From positions 31,454,504 to 31,518,503 of the forward strand of contig NC_051075.1 in assembly GCF_004664715.2 (NCBI RefSeq): a DNA stretch of 64,000 nt, written 5' to 3'. Below, one piece after another: positions 34,006-44,553 of this stretch; within the stretch, counting starts at the first letter, position 1, and every line of letters starts with the position of its first letter. The notes below the pieces were generated by a model. The model did not search any database. It was not told where the DNA came from and saw nothing but the letters and a program-made list of their open reading frames with translations. The position numbers and the translations under genes were made by a program. Source of the stretch: Peromyscus leucopus. Its lineage: Eukaryota; Chordata; Mammalia; Rodentia; Cricetidae.

Positions 34006-34984
34006 GAGATTTTCTAGCTTGAAGAGAGGTGAAATTACTTAATTATTCAAGAGAAGTTGATAAATCTAAATTTAAATGGAATAAAGTGAAGTTGAAATGG
34101 TAAGATGCATAATAGATGAGACATTAGCTAACTAAAAAGGTATAAAATGACAAAGTGAACAAGGCATGATTGATTAATTATTTTATTCTTTTTATATAAC
34201 TCCAGACATTCCTGGACTCTGTTTAAAGTCCTTCAAAATTATATTTACATTCTTCCAGGTATGTGATAAATTTGTAATCACTCAGTATGTTTATTTTAAT
34301 TTTAATACAGAATTTTGTTTATTCTTTGAAAATTTGATACATGAATTCAATGAATTTCTGGTCTTGTGTTATTATAGACTTCCTACAGCCAGACATGAGG
34401 CTTCATTGGTTGATTGTAAGAATTGTAAAATAGGAGCTAAGCACTAAGCACTAAGTTTTTAATTGTTGCAAGTCTACAGGGAAGAATATCCCCTCTGGTG
34501 GAGATTCATTGGCCTCCAGAAAATCCTACATGCTATTTTAAAAATTAAGTTCTTGTACAAGTTTTTAATCCCTGTGGCAGCAATGTTTTTGTCAAAACAT
34601 TGTCAATTTCAGTAAGATGCCAGGGTAAAAAAATAAAAAAACATAAATAAAACATTAAATTTGTATGCAAGTTTATCATAATCAGTAAATTATCAGAAAC
34701 ATATGAAATAATAAATTCATATATTTCTTGAGAGAGGACACAAAATGTTTCTATTCCATCCAAAGGAGGTAAACATTGGCCTTATCCTCATATTGTAGGC
34801 ATAAAAAGGCAGAAAAAATGGAATATAAGTTTAATAGAAATGCATGCTTGACAGAGTAAAGGAGTAAAAGACATAAAATATACTGAAATTAAAAAAAAAA
34901 CTACTCTTCAGAATATCTGAAAAAAAAGAGTAAGAAGTCTAATTTAATGAGTTTAAGGTCTATATAACAAATAAATTTATTTTC
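34006..34984. other. Unassigned sequence
   Basis: AT-rich. A tandem GCACTAA duplication occurs near 34440. No gene or repeat identity recognised. Confidence 0.45.
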
Positions 34985-35245
34985 TTGATTTTAAATTCTT
35001 CTCTCATACAATACACTTTCCCCTCTCTTCCCCCCAGTCCCCTCCTCACCTCCACTCTCCTCCCCCAGAGCCACTTACCTTCAGAAAAGAACAGAACTCC
35101 CAGGGATATCAATCAAAAGCAGCATAAAAAGATACAATAAGACTAGGCACAAACTCTCATGTCAAGGCTTGCTGAAGCAACCCAGTAGGAGGAAAAGGTC
35201 CCAAGAGTCAGAGACTCCCCGACTCCCACTGTTAATGAGGGATCT
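34985..35245 (-). mobile_element. L1 3' UTR remnant
   Basis: CTCTTCCCCCCAGTCCCCTC, CAACCCAGTAGGAGGAAAAG and GAGTCAGAGACTCCC are shared in order with the L1 sequence around 42.9-43.6 kb. Confidence 0.6.
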
Positions 35246-35760
35246 ATGCTTGTCCTAGAGGAGAAATGGTGCTTGGTGTTTTTAACTCAAAGTAAAGGTT
35301 TGACTAGAATTCAGATTTGGTAATGTTATATAGGGGTGGTTTCCAGGATAGATTAATTGAGGAGAACGAAACAGTTAGGAATCAAGTATTGGAGAACAAT
35401 CTGCCATAGGAATGAGAATGGGAAAGAAGTAACACATTTGGGAGGCAGATAGGAGATAGATTCCAATAATTAATTGCATATGCATACCATCTCAGAACAT
35501 ACTTTATTGGAAGAAGATGTCATTGCCAAGTTGTGTGAAAAATTTACTTGAAGTTCTCTAAGAATCAACCCTGAGCAGGTACCAAAGAGAGGATTTAATG
35601 TACAGCTTTAATGCAGAATGAGTTGGTTTAATGTACAACTTCAAGAAAGATCTAAAATGCCACCAGAGCAAACTCCTGAACTCAGAGGATATTTTGGAAC
35701 TCTTATGAACTGGGCATGGAACAGAAATTTAAATTGATAATATGAATATTCTTGAACAAG
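35246..35760. other. Unassigned sequence
   Basis: No supported feature; AT-rich with two ATGTACA(A/G)CTT-type repeats near 35600-35640. Confidence 0.4.
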
Positions 35761-35764
35761 AGCT

Positions 35765-35880
35765 CCCCCTCTCGCTCTGTCTCTCTCTGTCTGTCTCTCT
35801 CTGTCTGTCTGTCTGTCTCTCTCTCTGTCTGTCTCTCTCTCTCTCTGTCTCTCTGTCTCTCTCTCTCTCTCCCTCTCCCT
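35765..35880. repeat. (TCTG/TC)n tract
   Basis: Compound TCTG and TC units of about 115 bp, followed by a GTGTG-rich stretch to 35985. The 81- to 114-codon open frames over it are artefacts of the repeat. Confidence 0.95.
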
Positions 35881-35882
35881 AC

Positions 35883-36145
35883 TGTGTATATGGGGGGTTG
35901 CAGGTGTATGTGGGTATGGGTGTGTTTGGGTGTGGGCGTGTGTGCGCGTGTGCGCATGTGTGTTCAGTTGAGTGCACACACACATGAAGGTCAGTATATT
36001 TTTAATATTAAATTAAATATGCCCAAGGTCAACCTTGGGCATATTTTTCTGTAGGCTTTCACCTTGCTTTATTTTGTTTTGCTAGTGATTCAAGTGCTAG
36101 TCTTACCTGGGGACCTCTGTTTAAAAAAAAAAAAAAAAAAAAAAG
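35883..36145 (-). mobile_element. Probable B4-like SINE with poly(A)
   Basis: The TG-rich left side, GAAGGTCAG, AAGGTCAACCTTGGGCATAT and a TTGCTTTATTTTGTTTTGCT segment suggest an inverted B4-type SINE. A 32-bp near-perfect palindrome (36015-36046) lies in it. A23 runs at about 36122-36144. Confidence 0.45.
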
Positions 36146-36820
36146 CAACCTGAGGATATGGAGTTCTACTCAGGTCCTTAAGCTTGCTGGTAAGTATTTA
36201 CAGACACGGCTGTCTTTCAGACTTCCAAGAGTATCCTCTTTATCTCAATAATAATAAGAATGAGAATCTAGTTGTGATCCATTAGTCCCTAGAGAATGAA
36301 TCTTTTAGTCCTCAGTTCTTACATGCCTAGGAATGACCATGCTTGGGGGTTGGACTATACATCCAGAGGCTATTGCACTCATTAAAAAGAAGTAAAGAGT
36401 AAGGCTTCAATGATAATGAATCATTCAAGTACAGTAGTATAAAAGTGACTTAAAGACAATGTTCTTTTAAAAATAAATTCTTAACAAGATTGTCAAACAC
36501 AGCTGTTCTAACTACATTTGAGAATAACATGATTTATTTATTGTCTTTAAAGAACCAAAAGAGACCAACAAAAATGATTCTGCTAAATTAGTGCATAGTA
36601 ATCGGACACAGCAGCAGTGAAAAAGAGAAAGAGGATTGAGGGTATAGACAAGGGGTAGATTATGGCAAATAGCTTGCATGCACATTGTATTGCTTTGGGC
36701 TCTGAGGGATGCAAAACTAAATGATTTCACTGTTTCATCCATGAGAGTTCACTCCAGCATTTAAGCAAAACAACTCTTTATAACAGGACAACAATAATAT
36801 CACCTAGTTCTGTTCTAGCT
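36146..36820. other. Unassigned sequence
   Basis: No supported gene or repeat. Confidence 0.45.
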
Positions 36821-36822
36821 TC

Positions 36823-37195
36823 TTTCTTTTGCTGAAATAAAGCGCTAACCAAAAACATTTTAGGGAGGAAAGGGTTTATTTGTCTCCCCTTGTAGGTCAC
36901 AGACCATCACTGAAGGAAGTAGAAACTCAAGATAGTAGCATGAAACAAAATCCAAGGAGGAACACCGCTCGCTGCCTAGCTCACAGATGTGCTCACTGGC
37001 TCATGGTCAGCTAGCTTTCATATACATTCTATGCCCATCTGCCCAGGAACACTGTGGTAAAAAATGTGGGATCTCCCAGATGAGTCATTCAAGACAATGT
37101 CTCACAGACCTGCACACAGAAGAACCTGATAAAAAAACAATTGAGATTGCTTTTTCAGGTAATTCTAGGCTGTGTCAAGTTGGCAGTCAATGCTA
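36823..37195 (-). mobile_element. Old rodent repeat, inverted copy
   Basis: GAGGAAAGGGTTTATTTGTC, the AGACCATCACTGAAGGAAG block, TTCTAGGCTGTGTCAAGTTG and GGCAGTCAATGCTAATT are the reverse complement of the superfamily also present at 1035-1300 and 18701-19049. Confidence 0.7.
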
Positions 37196-37390
37196 ATTTA
37201 GCATAATGCCCTGTCACAGAAAGGACTAAATTAATAGTTAAGCAAATAATATTCCTTGGAAAAGACTAAAGCTTAGCGTGCTGAACATTGCTAACTTTGT
37301 TGTTGCTGTCAATCATAAGGTTCTCCGGTTGTTCTTGTTCTCTGGTAAATGTTTTTTTGGGTGGATGGGGGACAAGATATCACTGCGTTG

Positions 37391-38730
37391 CAATTCTTTA
37401 CAGACTTGGAGAGAAAAAATACTCAACTTCATACGGAAAAACAAAACAAACAAACAAACAAACAAAAAACCCCAGGATAGCTAAAAGAATCCTGTATAAT
37501 AAAGCAACTTCTGGAGGCATCACAGTCCCTGACATCAAGCTCTACTATAGAGCTACAGTAATAAAAACAGCTTGGTACTAGCATAAAAACTGACATGTGG
37601 ACCAATGGAACTGAATTGAAGACTCTGACATTAATCCACACATCTATGAACACCTAATTTTTGACAAAGAAGCCAAAACTGTACAATGAAAAAAGAAACC
37701 ATTTTCAACAAATGGTGCTGGCATAACTGAATGTCAACATGTAGAAGACTGCAAATAGATCCGTATCTGTCACCATGCACAAAACTCAAGTCCATGTGGA
37801 TCAAAGACCTCAACATAAATCCAGTTACACTGAACCTGATAGAAGAGAAAGTAGGAAGTATTCTTGGATGCATTGGCATCAGAGATCACTTCCTAAATAT
37901 AACACCAGTATCACAGACACTGAGAGCAACAATTAATAAATGGTACCTCTTGAAACTGAGAAGCTTTTGTAGGGCAAAGAATATGGTCAATATGACAAAA
38001 CAACAGCATAGAAAATGGGAAAAGATGTTCACCAACCCCACATCTGACAGAGGGCTGATCTCCAGAATATATAAAGAACTCAAGAAACTAGACATCAAAA
38101 TACCTAACAATCCAATTAAAAAATGGGCTACAGAGCTAAACAGAGAATTCTCAACAGAAGAATCTCAAATGGCTGAAAGACATCTAAGGAATTGCTCAAC
38201 ATCCTTAATCAGGGAAATTCAAAATAAAACAACCCTGAGATACCACCTTACACCTGTCAGAATGGCTAAGATCGAAAGTACTGAAGACAGCTTATGTTGG
38301 AGAGGATGCAGAGCAAGGAGAACATTCCTACACTGTTGGTGGGAATGCAAACTTGTACACCCACTTTGGAAAGCAGTATGGTAGTTTCTCAGAAAATTGG
38401 GAATCAAGCTTCTTTAAGACCCAGCTATACCAATCTTGGGCATATACCCAACAAATGCTCAATCATACCACAAGGACACATGCTCAACTATGCTCATAGC
38501 AGCATTATTTGTAATAGCCAGAACCTGCAAACAATCTAGATGCCACTCAACTGAAGAATGGATAAAGAAAATGTGTTACATACACACAATGGAGTACTAC
38601 TCAGCAGAGAAAAACAATGACATCATGAAGTTTGCAGGCAAATGGATGGAACTAGAAAATATCATCCTGAGTGAGGTAACCCAGACTCAAAAAGACAAAC
38701 ATGGTATGTTCTCACTCATAAGTGGATACT
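37391..38730 (+). pseudogene. L1 ORF2 C-terminal fragment
   Basis: This encodes the last part of L1 ORF2p (the region after the RT domain, including the cysteine-rich C-terminus). The longest intact frame is 217 codons (37731-38384), ending at an in-frame TAG just after the C-x3-C-x7-H-x4-C motif ([18 protein letters not shown]). Similar protein text continues in another frame to about 38730. Lacking endonuclease and RT, it cannot be active. It is moderately decayed compared with the copy at 45.5-46.1 kb. Confidence 0.92.
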
Positions 38731-39710
38731 AGATGTAAAGCAAAAGATAACCAGACGGCGACCCACAGCTCCAGGGAGGCTAGCTAGTAAGGAGGACCCT
38801 AGGAAGGATGCATGGATTGTCCAGCAAAAGAGAAATAGATAAGATATACATGAGCAACCTAGGAGTGAGGGGGGGAAATTAATGGAGTTCAAGGGATGGG
38901 GAATGAGAACATAGGGGAACAGGAGGTTCAAGCTGGAACAGGGACAGTGTAGAGAGCAAGGAAAGAGATACCATGATAAATGAAGACATAATGGGAATAG
39001 GGAGGAACAGAGTGCTAGGGAAGGTCCCAGGAATCCACAAGGATGACCCCACCATAGACTACTGGCAGTAGTTGAGAGGGTGCCTCAACTGGCCTACTCT
39101 GGTCATCAAACAGATGAATACCCTAACTGTCATCATAGAACTCTCATCTAGTGACTGATGGAAGAGGATGAAGAGATCCACAACCAGGTGCCAGGCCAAA
39201 CTCTAGGAGTCCGACTGATGACAGAGAGAAAGAATTCTATGAGCAAGGGACACCAAGAGCATGATGGGAAAAAAGTACAGAGACAACTAGCCAAATTAGT
39301 GGAAATTCATGTACTATGGACCAATAGCCAAGGGGCACCCATGGTACTGGACTAGGCCCTCTGGATAGGCAAGACAGTTGTTTAGTTTAAACTGTTTAGG
39401 GGGAGCCCAGACAGTAAGATTGGAACCCATCTCTAGTGCATGAACCAGATTTTTGGAGCTCAGTGCCTAGTGTGGGACACTTTTCACAGCCTTGGTGCAG
39501 GGAGGAGGGGCTTGGACTTGTCTCAACACTGAATGTACCAGGCTCTGCTGCCTCCCCATGGGGGACTTTGCCTTGGATGAGGTAGGAATGGGGGATGGGA
39601 TGGGGGGGAAGGCTGGGGGCCAGAGGAAGGAGGACACGAGAGTCTGTGGTTGGTATGCAAAATGAATAGAAAATATCTTAATAATAATAATTTTAAAAAA
39701 GAAAAATAAA
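37391..39710 (+). mobile_element. 5'-truncated L1, 2.3 kb, with TSD
   Basis: It contains the 3' part of ORF2 (37391 to about 38730) and a complete 3' UTR ending in a G-rich tract and A-rich tail. A 15-bp TSD flanks it: GATATCACTGCGTTG (37376-37390) and GATACCACTGTGTTG (39711-39725), two C/T differences. Confidence 0.95.
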
Positions 39711-39790
39711 GATACCACTGTGTTGTCTATGCTGGTCTCAAACTCACACCCATCCCATCTCAACCTCCCTAGTCCTACATAGCCAGCTGG

Positions 39791-40160
39791 CATATCTTTA
39801 ATTTCTCTTCCCTGAACAACTGGAAATTTCAATAAACAAATTTTGTGGCAGATTTGATTTCAGTAATTTATATGAATTTTGTCAAAACTTTGAATCTGGT
39901 TTAGAGCATTTCATTTATGAAGAATTTCAGTGTGCTTGTTAAGTGGGAGAGACTCGCCTGTCAAATCTGTCATCCATGTTCAGTTGGCTTTCTGTCTTTT
40001 GAGCAGGCATGATTTCTGTCCTTGTAAAACAGGTCCCTTTCCATTCCTGAACTCTAAAAATTAATGAATAAATGAAATTAGAGAGATGGGGAGAGAAGGC
40101 AGATTTAGACAGGAAAAATACAACAGTTGAAGAACTAAAGAGAGGTCATTTGAAGAAACT
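39791..40160. other. Unassigned sequence
   Basis: AT-rich; nothing recognised. Confidence 0.4.
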
Positions 40161-40164
40161 GCCT

Positions 40165-40365
40165 CTAGACTCGGCTGATTGGGAACTCACAAAGACCTGC
40201 CTGTCTCTGCCTCTAGAGTGTTGGGATTATTGGGAAACAGGAGGGAGCAGGGAATCTGGGGAGTGGGTAGGTGAGGGAGGTGGGAGAAGTGGAAGGCAGG
40301 AGGATGCAGTCCATATGCATTGTATGAGAGAAGAATAAATAAAAAGATGAAAAGGGGGAAAAGGA
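40165..40365 (+). mobile_element. B1 scrap followed by L1 3' tail
   Basis: GGGAACTCACAAAGACCTGC and CTCTAGAGTGTTGGGATTA are an inverted B1 scrap. The following G-rich GGAGTGGGTAGGTGAGGGAG and the ATGCATTGTATGAGAGAAG end with AATAAATAAAAAG are an L1 3' terminus. Confidence 0.6.
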
Positions 40366-40555
40366 AAAAAAAATTTACTCCTGAAAATGCTCATAAAAGG
40401 CTTTATGTCTTTCCAGGAAAACATTTCTAGTAGGAAAATGACTGCCTGGTGGAAAATGGGAAGAAAAGTACTGATGCTTACAGATAATAACCACTGTATT
40501 GTGCTCACTAACTGGTCGTTTTATTAATATATCGGGATTTGGGTAAAAACAGAAT
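40366..40555. other. Unassigned sequence
   Basis: No feature seen. Confidence 0.4.
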
Positions 40556-40557
40556 TT

Positions 40558-40745
40558 TTTATTTTAAGATGTGGTTTCAGTTTGTAGCCTAGTCTGCCAC
40601 AGCCATCATTATCTTCTTCTTCCTCCTCCTCCCCTTCCTCCCCCTCTCTTTCTCTGTCTTATTTTTTTGTACAGAGTCTTGCTATGTAGCCCAAGCTGTC
40701 AACAAATTCTAGCTCTTCCTATGTTACCATCTAGAATTATATGTT
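40558..40745 (-). mobile_element. 7SL-like SINE remnant with CT-rich tract
   Basis: TACAGAGTCTTGCTATGTAG and CCCAAGCTGTCAACAAATTC are an inverted B1/B4-like monomer. A (CTT/CCT)-rich tract at 40610-40660 precedes it, and another degenerate monomer may lie to the left. Confidence 0.5.
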
Positions 40746-41505
40746 CATAGTCTTTATCAATATTTTAGTATAATACGTTCATTTTCCCATCTACCTCTTG
40801 TTTCTTGAAGGTAAACTATTCACAGCTGTATTTTCAAAACAGTATAAAAATCAAGCATTTTTATAAAATATAGAGGTAAATTTACATTTTCACTTGTGGA
40901 AAGTATTATGTGTGGTGGATAACCTTTAAAAGAGACAGTAGTAACTGTAAAAGAGGAAGAAACAAGACTTAAATAAAATTCTTTATTTTATTTAGACATA
41001 TTGACCTAAGAGTAAAAGATCAGGCCATCACAGAGTCAGCCAAAGATATGTGAATACCATTTAATATACTCTTCTGATTTTCTGGTTTGCTGACCAGTGT
41101 TTTAAAAAATATAAATTAATTCTAAATGTCTTCCTTTATATTTAAAAATAGTAATTTTTCAACTACACCCACCAGTGTCAGGACAACAACAACAAAAATT
41201 TCACACATTTTAAGTGTGAATATGGTGTTTTCAAATATAAATGCTACTTTTAATAACTAATATCTGTTTTACAAAAAATATGCATATGGTTATATACAAA
41301 CACATTAAATTGTGATCAGTTAAACAATTTAAAGACATGGAATTGGCTTTTCTGAAGAGATTTGCAATCAAGTATAGTGTTTGTTATCCATTAACTAGAA
41401 TTCTATATATTTTAAGTGTGAATTTCTATTGCTTCCCCAAGTTCTACTTGCTAGCTATTTTATAATTACAGATTTTATCTAGATATGTTCCATGAAAATG
41501 TTTGA
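40746..41505. other. Unassigned AT-rich sequence
   Basis: No coding signal or recognised repeat. Confidence 0.45.
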
Positions 41506-41506
41506 A

Positions 41507-41795
<289 letters not shown>

Positions 41796-42654
41796 ATGAA
41801 TAAGCTGTGAAAACAAAACCCAATGAAAGGCCTCTATTTTGTTGTTAAAATCAATCTGATAAGAAGCAAAATTATTTCCTGTTAATAATTTCCAGGACTT
41901 ACATGTAATTATATTTAAAACTGAATTTGATCCTTAAATTACTGCAAAATTACTGAGGTGTTCTGCATTTTGCTCAATAAAATTTCCTCCCTGGTAAATA
42001 TGCTGTCTATTTGAGAAGTAATTATTATTGTATAAGCAGGCAAAATTCAGATAAGCCATCTGATTATCTATATTGTGAACTCTTTTGCAGTATTAAAATT
42101 GCTGAATGTCATCACATTGGCTGCCAACAAAAGCCTTCTTGTTCGGTACACAAACTTCATTTGACCGAAGCACTGACTGAGACTGTTTAATTTTTTATTT
42201 CCCCAATATTATTAAACTACATGCAACTTCAAAGTATTAAAAACCCAATGACTTCCAACATACTACTGGCTGTATCTTTTGTTTTGTACTAATGAGCACC
42301 CCTTTCAATCCATGATGTAAAAACGATAATGCATGGTTGAATTACCAGCACAAATTACATTTAGGTTTTAAAAAGTTCTTGACTTGCCAGATCTTTTCCT
42401 CTCTAAACCATCCTAATTCATAATTCCCCTATTTAGTCTCTGCTTCTGCACTTTATGGATTTTATTTTCCTATTGGATTGTATTAAAATCTGAGTCCTGA
42501 AGTACATTTTCATATTTTTCCCTAGGAAGTGGTCTCTAATAAAAGACTTTTTGGCAAAATGCAATAAAATTTTAATTGAAATGAATAAATTTTTCAGCCC
42601 TGAAATGGACAAAATATCAAATATTTTTTGTTTGTTTTCTTTCTGTGTCTGATT
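41796..42654. other. Non-repetitive AT-rich block
   Basis: I recognise no repeat here. 41990-42200, with GCCAACAAAAGCCTTCTTGT and TTTGACCGAAGCACTGACTG, has the even, motif-dense texture of conserved non-coding DNA. No open frame of interest. Conservation itself cannot be judged from one sequence. Confidence 0.35.
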
Positions 42655-42751
42655 ATACATATATATGTGTGTGTGTGTGTGTGTCTATGTATATATATAT
42701 GTAAGTATGAATGTATGTGTGTATATATGGATAGATAGATGATAGAGAGAT

Positions 42752-42806
<55 letters not shown>
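42655..42806. repeat. Compound TG / TATG / GATA microsatellite
   Basis: (TG)n at about 42665-42682, a TATG-rich middle, then GATA units from about 42729 with a run of about 15 perfect units ending near 42806. Confidence 0.96.
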
Positions 42807-42814
42807 TTACAGAT

Positions 42815-44540
42815 TTATGCCCTGACCACTGTTTCCTCTCCTCCCTCCCCACAACCTGCCCTCTGTCCACTCCCATCCACCTTCTTCGTTTCTATTCAGA
42901 GAAGGGCAGGCCTCCCATGGATACAAAAAAAAAAAAAAAATGGCACAGCAAGTTGAAGGCTGGATGAGGCATTCCAGGATGAGAATTGTTAGGGTTCAAC
43001 AGAAGCCCCCAAGAAAGAACAATAGTCGTCGCGTATGAAATTTAGCAGGAGTGTTTATTTCCAGCATGATGGGGTGGCAAATAGCAACCGGAAGGGGGCT
43101 TCGCAAGCTCCTTTTAAGCAGATTTAGGGGAATTCCAGAGAAGAGGGATTAATCTGGTGCTGATTGGTGGAGGAAAGATTAGTCTGGGAGTTGATTGGTA
43201 GTAGGCTGTAGTGGTTAGGGGCCCATTGGTGGTGAGTGAGTCTAGGGGCTTCTTGACTAGAGGGTAGGGAAAGCTATCATTAGCTACAAAAGTCTGAGGA
43301 ACATCTGCTGAGCCATCAGAAGGGGCTTGGGGGCCTGCTGAGCCAGCAGGAGTCTGGGGGGCACCTGTTTATTGGTTGCCCCTAAGTTTTGGGTTTCCTG
43401 AGAATTGCTTGCTCAGCTCCAGCCTGTTCTAGTGAACTGAGACTGACGCCTAGTCCATGCCAGGGCTGCTAGGGGAGCCTGTAGGGGCCCTGGTTTGGCC
43501 ATCCAGTCCTTTCAAGAATAAGTATCCCAAAATCCTGCAGAAGAAGAGTCAGAGATAGCTCCTGCTCCCCCTGTTAGGAGTCCCACAAGAAGGCCCAGTT
43601 ATACGACAGCCACATATATGCAGAGGGCCTAGGTAAGTTACATACAGGCTTCTTGGCTGTTAGCTCTGCCTCTGTAAGCCCCTATGAATCCAGGTTAGTT
43701 GATTCTGTAGATTTTCCTGTGGTGTCCTTGGATCCTCTGGTTCCTATAATCCTCCCCCCACCTCTTCTACAGGGTTCATGAGATCTGCTTAATGTTTGGC
43801 TGTGGGTCTCTGCATCTGTTTCTATAAGTTTCTGGATGAAGACTCTCTGATAGCAATTTGACTAGGTACAATCTATGAGTGTAACAGAATGTCATTAGAC
43901 ATCATCACATTGACATATTTTTTCTCCAGTTGTGTTTAGTACTATCCAAGTCCCTCAGCCATCCAGCCTCTGGGTCCTAGACCTCCAGGTAGTATCGGGG
44001 GTGGGCCCCCTCTCATGGTATGGGTCTACAAGCTGGACCAGTCATTGGTTAGCCACTCCCACAATTCTGTGCCACCTATACCCTAACACATCTCGTAGAC
44101 AGAAAAAAAAAAAGTTATGCTGCTGGTTTCGTGAACCATCTCTAGTCAAAGTCGTCCCTGTCTTAGCTAGGGTCACCTTTGTAGATTCCTAGGAGTTTCA
44201 TTGCAGTAGATTTTTAGCTCATTCAGGAGATGGTCCCCAAATTCCAGTTGTCTGTCCCAGTACTCTCTCCCTCCATCCACCTGTCATCTGAACCTTCTTG
44301 TTCCTGTCTCCCCCATCCTCGTTTCCAACCACAATGTCTATTCTCTTTCCCCTTTCCAAGGACATTCATAAGTTCCCCCCACACCTTGAGCTCACTATTA
44401 TTATTATATGGTTATTGTTTCAGAATCCCATACATGCATATAAAGTATTTTAACCATATTCACCCAATGCCCTCCCCTCCAATTCTTTCTCGAAACACCC
44501 ACCACTTTTCCTTTCCAATTTCATATTGTCTTTCCTTATA
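42815..44540 (-). mobile_element. Old L1 3' region, interrupted by solo LTR
   Basis: CCTCTGTCCACTCCCATCCA, GGCTGGATGAGGCATTCCAG, then (after the LTR) GAGTCAGAGATAGCTCCTGC, CATATATGCAGAGGGCCTAG and GGCTGTGGGTCTCTGCATCT are the inverted order of a rodent L1 3' region. It continues to about 44540, where a younger L1 begins. A17 at about 42925-42940 is an internal A tract. Confidence 0.72.
42987..43514 (-). mobile_element. Solo LTR with 5-bp TSD and CCAAT cluster
   Basis: A 528-bp LTR, TGTTAGGG...CCTTTCA on the plus strand, is flanked by AGAAT at 42982-42986 and 43515-43519. On the minus strand three CCAAT boxes (ATTGG at 43163, 43194 and 43225) precede a TATA-like TTAAAAGG (about 43112) and AATAAA (43054-43059): a well-preserved promoter and poly(A) layout. 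The 5-bp TSD and CTAACA end are shared with the LTR at 4781-5211. The family is uncertain (ERVL- or ERV1-like). Confidence 0.85.
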
Positions 44541-44553
44541 CCATTGAGTCTTC

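Larger units (their letters stand above)
37350..39790 (-). mobile_element. Ancient 7SL-like SINE split by an L1
   Basis: Joining 37350-37390 to 39726-39790 gives an inverted B1/Alu-like order (GACAAGATATCACTGCGTTG, then TCTATGCTGGTCTCAAACTC and TCTCAACCTCCCTAGT). The L1 at 37391-39710 lies between. Confidence 0.65.

Noticed and set aside
35641..36054. Several 80- to 114-codon frames, Arg/Glu- or Ser/Leu-rich
   Set aside because: Artefacts of the TCTG/TC and TG tracts.
39467..39832. 121-codon minus frame
   Set aside because: Antisense to an L1 3' UTR and its tail.
42729..42806. Regular repeats that could suggest a CRISPR-like array
   Set aside because: Tetranucleotide microsatellite without spacers, in a mammalian context.
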